From NCBI RefSeq assembly GCF_016798245.1, contig NZ_JAEUZA010000002.1:434001-498000 (forward strand): DNA of 64,000 nt, written 5' to 3'. The notes under the pieces were generated by a model. It was given only the letters and a program-made list of their open reading frames with translations, made no database searches and had not been told where the DNA came from. The translations under genes and the position numbers were made by a program. Origin of the DNA: Alkalicoccobacillus gibsonii. GTDB taxonomy: Bacteria; Bacillota; Bacilli; Bacillales; Bacillaceae_D. Position 1 is the first letter of the stretch. The number at the start of each line of letters is the position of its first letter. Positions 32,166 to 41,117 of this stretch are shown piece by piece.

Positions 32166-33953
32166 TTATAGTGATTCGAATTCCGAAACGATTTCTCCCA
32201 GGTATTCCAGTGCCGATTCAATCGGTTCAGGGGTTGTTAAGTCTACGCCCGCTTTCTTCAGTAATTCAAGTGGGTATTCAGAGCTTCCACTTTTCAAGAA
32301 CGTCAGATAGTCTTCAAGAGCGCCTTCTTCTTTGTTCAAAATGCGTTTGGCAATTTGAATGGAAGAAGCGAAGCCGGTTGAATATTTGTAAACATAAAAC
32401 GGGCGGTAGAAGTGAGGAATACGCGACCAGCCGTATTTAACTTCCTCATCAAACACAATGTCCGGACCGTTGTATTCACGGAATAGCTTTTCGTAAATGG
32501 CGTTAAATGCTTCTGCATTTAGCGGTTCCCCTTGTTCAGCGAGTTCATGCGTCTGCTTTTCAAAGTCAGCAAACATCACCTGTGTAAAGAAAGTCCCACG
32601 GAATTGATCAATAAAATGATTCAACAAATACTTACGCATCTCTTTATCTTTTGAGTGCTCAAGTAAATGATGAATCAAAAGTACTTCATTTACAGTAGAT
32701 GCCACTTCAGCTACAAAAATGGTGTAGTTTGCTGTAATTTGTGGCTGGTGCTTACTTGAGTAGTGACTGTGCATTGCGTGTCCCATTTCATGAGCAAGCG
32801 TGAAAAGACTATCTAGGTCATCGTGATGATTAAGCAGGACAAATGGATGAGCCCCATACACTCCCATATTGTAGGCGCCTGAACGTTTTGCCGGCGTTTC
32901 ACGAACGTCGATGTATCGTTTTTCTTTAAAGTCACGAAGTGTTTGAATGTACTCTTCTCCAAGAGGAGCAAGTGCAGTTAACATCGTGTCATAGGCTTCC
33001 TCATATGAGATGTCTTTTTTGGCGCCGCTCACAAGTGAGACATTTAAATCATATTGACGCAGTTCGTCTAAGCCTAAGATCTCTTTACGAATCGCCGTGT
33101 ACCGGTGATAAGGCTCAAGGTTTTTCTTAGCTGTTGCAATCAGGTTGTCATACACTTCTGTTGGAACCTGATCACCAAATAACGACTTGCTAAGAGCAGA
33201 GTCATAGTTGCGCAGCTTAGATAGTGTTACGTTATTTTTGACTGCTGATGATAAGGTAGAAGCAATGGTATTGCTCAACTGAACATAAGGTTTATAGTAC
33301 GCCTTATACGCTTCCTTCCGCTTTTCACGGTCTTCATCTTCAATGAGCTTCGAATACATCCCTCTAGTCATTTCCACTTTTTCACCGTCGTCGTTGGTCA
33401 CTTGGCCGAATTCAATGTCCGCGTTATTTAGCATGCCATATGTGCGGTCCGGAGAGGAGAGCGCTTCTCCAAGTGCGGAAAGGATTTCTTCTTTTTCCTT
33501 TGTTAGAACATGTGCCTTGTAACGGAAGGAATCCCACAAGTCTTCTTCAAAGTACTCAAGCTCCTTCACTTCATTTATGTATGCCTTAAGCGTTGCTTCA
33601 TCCAAGGTAAGTAGAAAAGGCATAAAGAATGAAGTAGCAGAACCGACCTTTACGCTGACCTGTGTTGCGCGGTCTTTTAACGATTGGGCGTTGGAGTCAC
33701 GTGTATCAATGTCTGTACTGAACATGGAGTAGGCAAAAACCTTTGTGAATATAAAGCTTAAATCCTCCTGCTTTTTCAGGAACTCATATAAGGATTGTCC
33801 ATCTGTAATGTTTCCATCAAAGCCTGCAAGCTCCTGTGCGAGTACTTCAACTTTTTTCAAATCACTATGCCAATCAGCTTCTGTGGCGTATAGATCTGTT
33901 AAATTCCACTTTTCTTCTTCAGGTATTTCACTTCTATGTTTATACGTTGTCAT
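32166..33953 (-). CDS. pepF: Oligoendopeptidase F
   Basis: A 595-residue zinc metallopeptidase of family M3. The zinc motif HEMGH with the surrounding FTLAHEMGHAMHSHYS lies near residue 390 and the third ligand region (AEVASTVNE) about 25 residues later. It degrades oligopeptides of roughly 7-17 residues in the cytoplasm. I start at the ATG of MTTYKHRSE because GAGGAG lies 7 bp upstream; an 11-residue in-frame extension lacks a site. Terminator shared with the ywhD side. In some Bacillus genomes a pepF copy affects sporulation initiation, but nothing here indicates that. Confidence 0.95.
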   Translation of the reverse strand: MTTYKHRSEIPEEEKWNLTDLYATEADWHSDLKKVEVLAQELAGFDGNITDGQSLYEFLKKQEDLSFIFTKVFAYSMFSTDIDTRDSNAQSLKDRATQVSVKVGSATSFFMPFLLTLDEATLKAYINEVKELEYFEEDLWDSFRYKAHVLTKEKEEILSALGEALSSPDRTYGMLNNADIEFGQVTNDDGEKVEMTRGMYSKLIEDEDREKRKEAYKAYYKPYVQLSNTIASTLSSAVKNNVTLSKLRNYDSALSKSLFGDQVPTEVYDNLIATAKKNLEPYHRYTAIRKEILGLDELRQYDLNVSLVSGAKKDISYEEAYDTMLTALAPLGEEYIQTLRDFKEKRYIDVRETPAKRSGAYNMGVYGAHPFVLLNHHDDLDSLFTLAHEMGHAMHSHYSSKHQPQITANYTIFVAEVASTVNEVLLIHHLLEHSKDKEMRKYLLNHFIDQFRGTFFTQVMFADFEKQTHELAEQGEPLNAEAFNAIYEKLFREYNGPDIVFDEEVKYGWSRIPHFYRPFYVYKYSTGFASSIQIAKRILNKEEGALEDYLTFLKSGSSEYPLELLKKAGVDLTTPEPIESALEYLGEIVSEFESL

Positions 33954-34054
33954 TTGATCACTCCTCATCGATATGGATGTATGCATAGTGTAGCATGTTC
34001 TATTCTGAAGTTCTCTTTATAGGTATGCAAAGCGGGCGATTGTCATACGGTTGA

Positions 34055-34246
34055 TTATGCTTTTTTCAATCGAATCTGTCTCATAACAATGAGTAAAACC
34101 GGAATGCCGACAAGTACACCGAAAGAGGAGCTCCATACGAGGAGCTTCCAATTCCCGGTGAGGATTGATGCAACGAGGAAGATCAGGGTTTGCCCAAATG
34201 TAGTGGAAAGAGCAATGATTAAAGCAATTCGTGTACGTGTGCTCAA
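34055..34246 (-). CDS. Small membrane protein, 63 residues
   Basis: Two hydrophobic helices (about 8-28 and 34-55) and a basic C-terminal end (RQIRLKKA). The start is TTG with GAGGTGA 6 bp upstream. It begins 17 bp after the stop of pbpG in the same direction, so it is probably cotranscribed. I do not recognise a family; a local role with the penicillin-binding protein is only positional inference. Confidence 0.6.
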   Translation of the reverse strand: MSTRTRIALIIALSTTFGQTLIFLVASILTGNWKLLVWSSSFGVLVGIPVLLIVMRQIRLKKA

Positions 34247-34263
34247 GCTATTTCACCTCGTTT

Positions 34264-36330
34264 TTAGTGGTCATCTTGGCCACCAAACCATTTCTTAAAC
34301 CGGTCAATAAATCGTTCCTTTTCATGCTTCGCATCTTCCATTTTCTTTTCTTCTTCCGGACTCGCACAAGCTGAAGTAGGCTCGGTTCCTGCTTTAAAGA
34401 ACATTGGAACCCCGCCTGGACACGAATCATTTGCAAGCAAGCCACTCTCAGGATGAACCTCAACCTGAACCACATCTTGAGGAACATGGAAAGGTAGTTT
34501 TAATTGCCCTTCCAATGCCTGCTCGGTAAAGTTCGCCCAGATTTTTTTGGAAATGGGTCCCTCAGCATATTGATCTAGCTTTTGTCCTTTATCATGACCA
34601 ACCCAGACTCCTGTCACAAGCTGAGGAGTGAATCCGACCATCCAGCTATCATTTGGGGTTGAACCTGACTTTCCAGCAACTGGTCGATGCAAAAGCGGGA
34701 CGACCGAACTTCCTGTTACCGACGTATAGCCGTTTAAGGCTGGATCGAACATACCGGTCATCATCTCTGTCATCAAAAAGCTTGATACGGGGTCAAGTGC
34801 TTCGGTTAACCCGGGCTCCTGTTCATATAAAATCTCGCCGTCCGAATCCTCCACTTTTACAATGAATTGCGGCTCGCCGTACATTCCTTCATTGGCAAAA
34901 GGGACATAGCTGTTCGTCAAGTCAAGTAAGCTGACAGCCTGAGAACCCAGTGCGAGAGAAGGGACATCCTTAAATGTACCAAGCCCTAAGGTTTCGGCAA
35001 TATCAACAAGCTTGTCCGGTCCGATGAACAAATGCGTTTTAATTGCAAAGATGTTATCGGAAACGGCAAGTGCCTGCTGCATCGTAATAAAATCATTGGC
35101 ATAATGCTGATTAAAATTCCTTGGTGAATAAGTCTGTCTGCCTTCGTCAAACGTAAAGTCGGTTGGCTCACTTACAAAGGTTGAAGCAGCCGTGAATCCA
35201 TGCTGCAGGGCCTCGTAATAAAGAAGTGGCTTAATGGTCGAACCAGGCTCACGTTTACTTTGCGTTGCGCGATTATAGCTGCTCTCTGCATAATCTACTC
35301 CGCCAACCATTGCCCGTACTCCACCCGACCTTGGATCGATCGCGACAAGAGATGTTTGCAAATCGGTGTCTGGCATTTCCTGGTCCACCCAGTCCTCAGC
35401 GACTTTTTGCATAGTGGGATCAAGTGTTGTATAGATATGGTACCCAGCTGTGGCCAGTTCATCCTCCGTCACATCTAAGATGGAAGTTAACTGATTTGTG
35501 ACAACGTCTTGGAAATAGGGAGCGATGACCTCCGTGTCTGCATCTGCTGCCTGCACAAAAATAAGCTCCTCGGCTTTAGCGGTGTCTGCCTCGTCCTGTG
35601 TAATATAACCATTTTCAACCATGCTTGAAAGGATAAGCTCCTGCCGTGCTTTGGCACGGTCATAATCGATGACTGGTGAATAGTAGCTCGGTCCTTTTGG
35701 GACCCCGGCAAGCATCGCCGCTTCTGCAAGAGATAAATCAGCTGCTGATTTATCAAAAAAGAAGCCAGAAGCTGCTTCAATCCCATAGGCTCCATGACCG
35801 TAATACACTGTATTTAAATAACCTTCAAGAATTTCTTCCTTGCTATAATTCATTTCAAGTCTAAGAGAATACATCAGTTCATTCCATTTTCGTGTCCATG
35901 TTTTTTCATGAGAGAGATAGAGATTCCGTGCGTACTGCTGCGTAATTGTGCTTGCTCCCTGAGCGCTTGAGCCAGCTTTAATATTTGCAACAATGGCACC
36001 ACCAATACGCCACAAATCAAAGCCGAAGTGATCATAGAATTTTCGGTCCTCTATTGAAACAGTTGCTTGACTAACAAAAGGCGAGACCTCGTCAAATGGA
36101 ATCCAGTACCGGTTTTGACCACCATGTTCTTCTCCAATCACAGACCCGTCTGACCCGTAAAAAACGGTTGTCTCCGGAACTTGAATAGGAGGCGGACCTT
36201 GCATACGAGTATAGGAAAGCAGCCCAAGAATAAACAAACCTGATAGAATAAGAGCAAGTAATACTGAGCGAACCATAAAGCGTAAAAAGCGTAACCGTCT
36301 CGTTTTCTTCCGACTTAGAACAACCTGCAT
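34264..36330 (-). CDS. pbpG: Class A penicillin-binding protein (PbpG type)
   Basis: A 688-residue bifunctional peptidoglycan synthase. An N-terminal anchor helix (about 20-42) is followed by the GT51 glycosyltransferase domain (SIEDRKFYDHFGFD near 90 with the catalytic Glu, then GASTITQQYARN near 125) and the transpeptidase domain with SxxK in EPGSTIKP near 365, SDN in AVSDNIFA near 425 and KSG in AGKSGST near 560. The tail has two Cys residues and a charged end. B. subtilis pbpG (ywhE), a sporulation-linked class A PBP, lies at the same place beside speE. The second ATG is preferred because GGAGGTG lies 7 bp upstream. Confidence 0.92.
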   Translation of the reverse strand: MQVVLSRKKTRRLRFLRFMVRSVLLALILSGLFILGLLSYTRMQGPPPIQVPETTVFYGSDGSVIGEEHGGQNRYWIPFDEVSPFVSQATVSIEDRKFYDHFGFDLWRIGGAIVANIKAGSSAQGASTITQQYARNLYLSHEKTWTRKWNELMYSLRLEMNYSKEEILEGYLNTVYYGHGAYGIEAASGFFFDKSAADLSLAEAAMLAGVPKGPSYYSPVIDYDRAKARQELILSSMVENGYITQDEADTAKAEELIFVQAADADTEVIAPYFQDVVTNQLTSILDVTEDELATAGYHIYTTLDPTMQKVAEDWVDQEMPDTDLQTSLVAIDPRSGGVRAMVGGVDYAESSYNRATQSKREPGSTIKPLLYYEALQHGFTAASTFVSEPTDFTFDEGRQTYSPRNFNQHYANDFITMQQALAVSDNIFAIKTHLFIGPDKLVDIAETLGLGTFKDVPSLALGSQAVSLLDLTNSYVPFANEGMYGEPQFIVKVEDSDGEILYEQEPGLTEALDPVSSFLMTEMMTGMFDPALNGYTSVTGSSVVPLLHRPVAGKSGSTPNDSWMVGFTPQLVTGVWVGHDKGQKLDQYAEGPISKKIWANFTEQALEGQLKLPFHVPQDVVQVEVHPESGLLANDSCPGGVPMFFKAGTEPTSACASPEEEKKMEDAKHEKERFIDRFKKWFGGQDDH

Positions 36331-36475
36331 AGCCATGCACCTCCAATGTATGTTGAATACATACAGGATGGGTTGTTCTGCTGATTTTTAAACATGAAGA
36401 AATGCTGAATTGGCATGAAACGTTTTTTCCGCTATACTTGCTGTGTTACACGCAAATAAAGACGAGGTGATTCGC

Positions 36476-37303
36476 ATGGAATTATGGTACACAGAAAAAC
36501 AAACAGAACGTTTTGGAATTACGGCTAAGATTAAGCGTACGTTACATACAGAAAAAACAGAATTTCAACAGCTTGATATGATTGAGACTGAAGAATTCGG
36601 CAACATGCTTGTATTAGATGGTATGGTTATGACAACCGAGAAGGATGAGTTCGTTTATCACGAAATGGTTGCTCATGTCCCGTTATTCACCCATCCAAAT
36701 CCAAAGCACGTCCTCGTTGTAGGTGGCGGTGACGGAGGCGTTATTCGTGAAGTACTAAAGCACCCATCTGTGGAGAAGGCGACACTTGTGGAAATTGACG
36801 GTAAGGTGGTTGAATACTCGAAAAAGTACCTTCCGACGATTGCCGGTGCACTTGATGACGAGCGTGTAGATGTGCAAATTGCCGATGGCTTTATGCATAT
36901 CGCTAAATCTGAGAGCGAATATGATGTTATCATGGTTGACTCTACAGAGCCTGTTGGACCAGCTGTAAAGTTATTTGAGAAAGGTTTCTACGAGGGGATC
37001 TCAAAAGCGCTTAAAGAAGACGGTGTATTTGTGGCTCAAACGGACAACCCTTGGTTCCAGCAGGACCTAATCCGTAATGTCTACTCTGACATTAAAGAAA
37101 TCTTCCCAATTACACGTGTCTACACAGCGAACATTCCAACGTACCCAAGTGGTCTATGGACATTTACAATTGGAAGTAAAACAAAAGATCCTTTAGAAGT
37201 CAGTGAAGACCGCTTCCATGACATCGAAACAAAATACTACACAAAAGACCTTCACAAAGCAGCCTTCGCGTTGCCTAAGTTTGTCGGAGATCTATTGAAG
37301 TAA
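36476..37303 (+). CDS. speE: Spermidine synthase
   Basis: A 275-residue aminopropyltransferase making spermidine from putrescine and decarboxylated S-adenosylmethionine. Visible motifs: [18 protein letters not shown] near residue 55, the nucleotide-binding [16 protein letters not shown] near 80 and the catalytic Asp region [10 protein letters not shown] near 155. ATG 36476 follows GAGGTGA with correct spacing; an 11-codon upstream extension is rejected. In B. subtilis speE is followed by speB (agmatinase), but here a terminator comes directly after speE and no speB is in the window. Confidence 0.96.
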   Translation: MELWYTEKQTERFGITAKIKRTLHTEKTEFQQLDMIETEEFGNMLVLDGMVMTTEKDEFVYHEMVAHVPLFTHPNPKHVLVVGGGDGGVIREVLKHPSVEKATLVEIDGKVVEYSKKYLPTIAGALDDERVDVQIADGFMHIAKSESEYDVIMVDSTEPVGPAVKLFEKGFYEGISKALKEDGVFVAQTDNPWFQQDLIRNVYSDIKEIFPITRVYTANIPTYPSGLWTFTIGSKTKDPLEVSEDRFHDIETKYYTKDLHKAAFALPKFVGDLLK

Positions 37304-37306
37304 GAG

Positions 37307-37335
37307 AAAAGCCATGCCGCGCGCATGGCTTTTTT
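37307..37335. terminator. Bidirectional terminator between speE and ybaK
   Basis: AAAAGCCATGC pairs with GCATGGCTTTT and is followed by more T residues; A run on the other side serves the minus-strand gene. Confidence 0.88.
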
Positions 37336-37810
37336 ATTTGGCGAGAGGAGCAATGGTTGCGTGTGTAATTGAAATCAGAGATTCAACTGGGAGTTTGAGC
37401 TGAACGCCGATTTTCCCGCCACTAATGATGATGTCACTGAGAGTGGTCGCACTTTCATCTATGATGGTTGGCAGTGTCCGCTTCATCCCAATGGGAGAGC
37501 ACCCGCCACGAATGTAGCCGGTGACGCTCTGAATGTCCTTTACTGGAATCATTGTGAGCTGCTTCTCATTCACAGCCTTCGCTGCATTTTTTAGGTGCAG
37601 CTCGTCAGCTACCTTTACAAGCAACACGTAATACTGCTTGCTCGATCCTTGTATGACCAGTGTTTTGTAGACGTGATCAGGATTTTGATTCGTTTTGTGG
37701 GCAACTGAGACCCCGTCAATTTTTCCATCAGACGTTTCATATTGAAGGATGGAATAAGGGATGTTCTGTTGATCTAAAAGCCTGCTCGCATTGGTTTTTA
37801 CCTTTTTCAT
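37334..37810 (-). CDS. ybaK: YbaK/EbsC-type Cys-tRNA(Pro) deacylase
   Basis: A 158-residue protein of the YbaK/ProX superfamily that hydrolyses mischarged Cys-tRNA(Pro). The conserved Lys in NPDHVYKTLVIQG near residue 46 and the glycine-rich loop GYIRGGCSPIGMKR near 100 are characteristic of YbaK. The start ATG is set by AAGGTG with 7-bp spacing; a 14-residue extension lacks a site. It is a stand-alone gene, with a repeat array upstream. Confidence 0.9.
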   Translation of the reverse strand: MKKVKTNASRLLDQQNIPYSILQYETSDGKIDGVSVAHKTNQNPDHVYKTLVIQGSSKQYYVLLVKVADELHLKNAAKAVNEKQLTMIPVKDIQSVTGYIRGGCSPIGMKRTLPTIIDESATTLSDIIISGGKIGVQLKLPVESLISITHATIAPLAK

Positions 37811-37904
37811 CTGAATGCACCTTCTTTTATGGTCTGTAGATTCATGATGCAAGAGGGGAGAGGGATTGTCAAAGGTAGGGGGGAGTGTGAGGGCAGATAG
37901 AAAC

Positions 37905-38100
37905 GATAGAGCTCGTATTAGAGCGATGGACCCTAAGATTGGAGTGATAGAGCTCGGATTGGAGCGATAGACCCTAAGATTGGAGTGATAGAGCTCGGAT
38001 TGGAGCGATAGGCTCTAAGATTGGAGTGATAGAGCTCGGATTGGAGCGATAGGCCCTAGAATCGAAGCGATAGAGCTAAGATCCGAGTGATAGACCAGGC
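37905..38100 (+). repeat. Intergenic GATAGAGCTC/GATAGACCC array with 20/21-bp alternation
   Basis: Ten cores beginning GATAG or GATGG start at 37905, 37925, 37946, 37966, 37987, 38007, 38028, 38048, 38069 and 38089: steps alternate exactly +20 and +21. The 41-bp dimer reads GATAGAGCTCGGATTGGAGC plus GATAGACCCTAAGATTGGAG and one base. It lies upstream of ybaK and downstream of the csbD-like terminator, both minus-strand genes, yet its purine-rich strand is the + strand. No ORF with a binding site. Confidence 0.92.
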
Positions 38101-38123
38101 CCTCTAAACGCCCCCCACGCACA

Positions 38124-38153
38124 AAAAAACCGACGCATCCGCATCGGTTTTTC
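38124..38153 (-). terminator. Terminator of the csbD-like gene
   Basis: AAAACCGACGC and GCATCGGTTTT pair around a short loop, with runs of A and T outside. Confidence 0.85.
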
Positions 38154-38165
38154 CTCAAAATCTAT

Positions 38166-38339
38166 TTATTCAGCGTCTTTCGCTTTCCCAACGCCTTCTT
38201 GAACATTCCCTTTTACTTTATCTTTTTTCCCTTTTGCTTGTAGGGATTGGTTGTTTGTAGCATTTCCAGCTTGATCCTTCACTTCACCTTTTGCTTTGTT
38301 GACTGCGCCTTTGATTTTGTCTCCAGTTCCGTTACTCAT
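38166..38339 (-). CDS. CsbD family general stress protein
   Basis: A 57-residue hydrophilic protein starting MSNGTGDKIKGAVNKAKG, with the repeated KGxxxxxKGxxxDQAGNA pattern of the CsbD family (Lys, Gly, Ala and Asp rich, no Cys or Trp). CsbD-like proteins are induced by general stress under sigma-B in B. subtilis; their biochemical role is not known. AAAGGAGG precedes the ATG with good spacing. It diverges from ywiB. A possible sigma-B promoter is listed separately. Confidence 0.88.
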   Translation of the reverse strand: MSNGTGDKIKGAVNKAKGEVKDQAGNATNNQSLQAKGKKDKVKGNVQEGVGKAKDAE

Positions 38340-38377
38340 GAGAAATGCCTCCTTTAATTTTAGCTTACATGGGGTGT

Positions 38378-38403
38378 ATTCACTTTTTTTCTAATTGTTA
38401 AAC
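38378..38403 (-). promoter_or_regulatory. Possible sigma-B promoter of the csbD-like gene
   Basis: On the minus strand GTTTAA (38403-38398) is followed after 14 bp by GTGAAT (38383-38378). The first matches the sigma-B -35 element exactly; the second is a weak match to GGGTAT. Confidence 0.35.
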
Positions 38404-38479
38404 CTTTTCATGTATAATAGGTATCTTGCATGTGCCCGGCAAACTCGCTAAACTTGGAAGAGAGAAAGGTGTGCGTCAC

Positions 38480-38923
38480 ATGAATAAACCGATAAAACGA
38501 CGATTGCGTTTAACGTTTCAAACCAATATAGAGCTTCAAGGCGAGCTGGACTCGTATGAATTCACAACTGATGGTGAGCTATATCATAAGGGGACACAGG
38601 ATTATTTGAGGTTTACGGAGAAGTTTGGTGTGGATGAGAGTGTCCAGACCACAATGAAGTGGGACGGGGAAGAATTAACCTTGATCCGTCAAGGGGATGT
38701 CTTAATGCGACAGACCTTTGTTTCGAATAAAGAAACGTTTGGCAGGTATGTTACTTCTGAGGTCTCCTGGGAAACAAAAGCGGAGACAGAGGTTGTGCTT
38801 GTCCAATGGCCGACCTTTCAAAAACCGAGAGGACGCATTTACATTCGCTATCGTTTCTGGATTGCAGGTCAGGAGACTGGCAGTCATGAGATTCGGCTAA
38901 AATTAGAAGAAGCAGACGACTAA
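38480..38923 (+). CDS. ywiB: DUF1934 beta-barrel protein (YwiB)
   Basis: A 147-residue protein of the DUF1934 family, a calycin-like beta-barrel. It has alternating hydrophobic strands (RRLRLTFQTNIEL at the start, YIRYRFWIAGQETGSHEI near the end) and no membrane segment. ywiB precedes argS in B. subtilis as well, 30 bp apart here. The start ATG 38480 has AAAGGTG upstream; a GTG at 38471 is an alternative that would add three residues. Function is unknown. Confidence 0.82.
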   Translation: MNKPIKRRLRLTFQTNIELQGELDSYEFTTDGELYHKGTQDYLRFTEKFGVDESVQTTMKWDGEELTLIRQGDVLMRQTFVSNKETFGRYVTSEVSWETKAETEVVLVQWPTFQKPRGRIYIRYRFWIAGQETGSHEIRLKLEEADD

Positions 38924-38953
38924 ATTACATTTTGATTAGAGGAGTACAAGCAG

Positions 38954-40624
38954 ATGAACAGCGTTGAACAAATTAAGCAACTGTTAAAGGAAGAACTCAA
39001 AACAGCGATCGTAGAATCGGGACTTTGTGAGGCACAGGACGTTCCTGATATTTTACTTGAAACACCTAAGGAAAAGTCACATGGGGACTATGCAACAAAC
39101 ATCGCGATGCAGCTTGCTCGTGTGGCCAAAAAGGCTCCTAAGCAAATTGCCGAGCAAATTACAGAGCGCCTAAACAAGGAAAAGGCATCTGTGTCAGAAA
39201 TCAATATTGCCGGTCCAGGATTTATCAACTTCTACATGGATAACTCGTTTTTACGTGATGTCATTAAAGACGTACTGTCTAAGCCTGATACATACGGCGA
39301 ATGTGACGCTGGTAAAGGTGAAAAGATTCTAGTTGAATACGTATCTGCCAATCCAACAGGTACTCTGCACCTTGGGCACGCGCGCGGGGCAGCTGTTGGT
39401 GATGCCATGTGCAAAATTATGGATAAGGCAGGCTACCAAATGGGTCGCGAGTACTACATTAATGATGCCGGTAATCAAATCAACAACCTTGCTTATTCTG
39501 TGGAGGCTCGCTACAAGCAAGCACTTGGAATGGACGCCGAGATGCCTGAGGACGGCTACCACGGCAAGGACATTATTGAAATGGGCCAGGAGCTTGCGAC
39601 GGCTGAGGGAGACGCGTATCTGAAGCTTGCAGATGAAGAGCGTTTAAAAGCATTCCGCACATATGGCTTAAACAAAGCACTTGAAAAGATTAAGATTGAC
39701 CTGGCTGATTATCGTGTGGAGTTCGACACATGGTTCTCTGAGATGTCTCTGTATGAATCTGGCGTGATTGATCGGACTCTTGATGTTCTTCGTAAGCAGG
39801 ATGAAATTTACGAAGAAGACGGGGCAACTTGGCTTCGTACAACAAAGTATGGGGATGACAAAGACCGCGTTCTTATTAAGAAGGATGGTAGCTACACGTA
39901 TCTCCTTCCTGACATCGCGTATCATGAAGATAAGTTTAACCGTGGCTACGACCGATTAATCGACATGATGGGTGCAGATCACCACGGATACATTGCGAGA
40001 ATGAAAGCAGCGGTTGAAGCACTTGGCTACAATCGTGAGAAGCTTGATATTCAAATTACGCAAATGGTGAGTCTTGTTCAAGGCGGAGAAAAAGTGAAGA
40101 TGAGTAAGCGTACAGGGAAAGCCGTGACGCTTCGTGAGTTGATGGAGGAAGTGGGCCTTGATGCGACTCGTTATTTCTTCGCGATGAGAAGCTTGGATAC
40201 ACAGCTTGAGTTCGATATGGATCTAGCTGTATCGAAATCAAATGAAAATCCTGTATTCTACGCACAGTATGCTCATGCACGTGTTTGTAGCATGCTTCGT
40301 CAAGGGGAAGAGCTAGGGTTAAGCTATAACCTGGATACAGATCTTTCGCCAATTGATTCTGAAAAAGAATATGAGCTTCTAAAAGCAATAGGAGATTTCC
40401 CAGCTGTTGTAGCGGATGCTGCTGCCAAGCGTACACCGCATAAGGTTGCTAACTACGTACATGATTTAGCTTCTGCTCTGCATAGCTTCTACAATGCAGA
40501 ACGAGTGCTAGATGCAGACGCTCCTGAAAAAAGTAAGGCCCGTCTTGCATTGATGAAATCTACACAAATTACGCTACAAAGTGCACTCGCTCTTCTAGGT
40601 GTGAGCGCACCAGAGAAAATGTAA
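38954..40624 (+). CDS. argS: Arginyl-tRNA synthetase
   Basis: A 556-residue class I aminoacyl-tRNA synthetase charging tRNA-Arg. The N-terminal Add-1 domain (about 1-110) is followed by the HIGH motif within [13 protein letters not shown] near residue 138, the KMSK motif in [11 protein letters not shown] near 381 and the C-terminal anticodon-binding domain with the DALRY-type segment. AGAGGAG precedes the ATG. No T-box leader is visible upstream, since ywiB lies only 30 bp away. Followed after 7 bp by a membrane protein gene. Confidence 0.97.
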   Translation: MNSVEQIKQLLKEELKTAIVESGLCEAQDVPDILLETPKEKSHGDYATNIAMQLARVAKKAPKQIAEQITERLNKEKASVSEINIAGPGFINFYMDNSFLRDVIKDVLSKPDTYGECDAGKGEKILVEYVSANPTGTLHLGHARGAAVGDAMCKIMDKAGYQMGREYYINDAGNQINNLAYSVEARYKQALGMDAEMPEDGYHGKDIIEMGQELATAEGDAYLKLADEERLKAFRTYGLNKALEKIKIDLADYRVEFDTWFSEMSLYESGVIDRTLDVLRKQDEIYEEDGATWLRTTKYGDDKDRVLIKKDGSYTYLLPDIAYHEDKFNRGYDRLIDMMGADHHGYIARMKAAVEALGYNREKLDIQITQMVSLVQGGEKVKMSKRTGKAVTLRELMEEVGLDATRYFFAMRSLDTQLEFDMDLAVSKSNENPVFYAQYAHARVCSMLRQGEELGLSYNLDTDLSPIDSEKEYELLKAIGDFPAVVADAAAKRTPHKVANYVHDLASALHSFYNAERVLDADAPEKSKARLALMKSTQITLQSALALLGVSAPEKM

Positions 40625-40631
40625 GAACCCA

Positions 40632-41117
40632 ATGGATATTGTTTGGTGGATACTCATTGTTGCCTGCTTTATTCTCGGATATGTAGGCTTGATCTTTCCG
40701 ATCGTCCCATCTGTTCTTGTTCTTTGGGTTGGTTTTCTCATTTACCAATTTGGAGTTTCTGGAGGTTCGCTCAGCTGGGTTTTCTGGACGATTGCAGCAA
40801 TTCTGACCATTGTTTTATTTGTGGCTGATTTACTGGCCAGCAGGTATTTTGTTAAAAAGTACGGAGGCTCAAAATGGGGAGAATGGGCAGGGATTATTGG
40901 AGTGATTGTCGGTGCCTTTGTTATCCCTCCATTTGGAGTCATTCTTGTACCATTTGCCCTTGTTCTGATCGTTGAGCTGATTGTTTTCCGTAACATGAAC
41001 AATGCCCTAAAAATAGCCTTTGCCTCGTTCCTCGCTTTCTTAAGCGGAACACTGGCAAAGGCCTTTATCCAAACTGTTCTCATCGTATGGTTTTTGCTTG
41101 ATGTGTTTGTGTTCTAA
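40632..41117 (+). CDS. DUF456 family membrane protein
   Basis: A 161-residue protein with four to five hydrophobic segments and the DUF456 features: the GYVGLIFPIVPSVLVLW start, a loop with RYFVKKYGGSKWGEWAG near residue 75 (commonly written YGASKWG in the family) and a second PPFGVILVPFALVLI repeat near 100. Function is unknown. It begins 7 bp after argS without a clear own binding site, suggesting coupling. Its last 4 bp overlap the convergent cardiolipin synthase-like gene. Confidence 0.8.
   Translation: MDIVWWILIVACFILGYVGLIFPIVPSVLVLWVGFLIYQFGVSGGSLSWVFWTIAAILTIVLFVADLLASRYFVKKYGGSKWGEWAGIIGVIVGAFVIPPFGVILVPFALVLIVELIVFRNMNNALKIAFASFLAFLSGTLAKAFIQTVLIVWFLLDVFVF

Noticed and set aside
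37905-38100. CRISPR array
   Set aside because: The units are about 20 bp, cores are degenerate, there are no unique spacers of constant length between identical repeats and no cas genes. The same holds for the other arrays.
38924-38953. T-box leader for argS
   Set aside because: Only 30 bp separate ywiB and argS; no specifier loop, T-box sequence or terminator is present.
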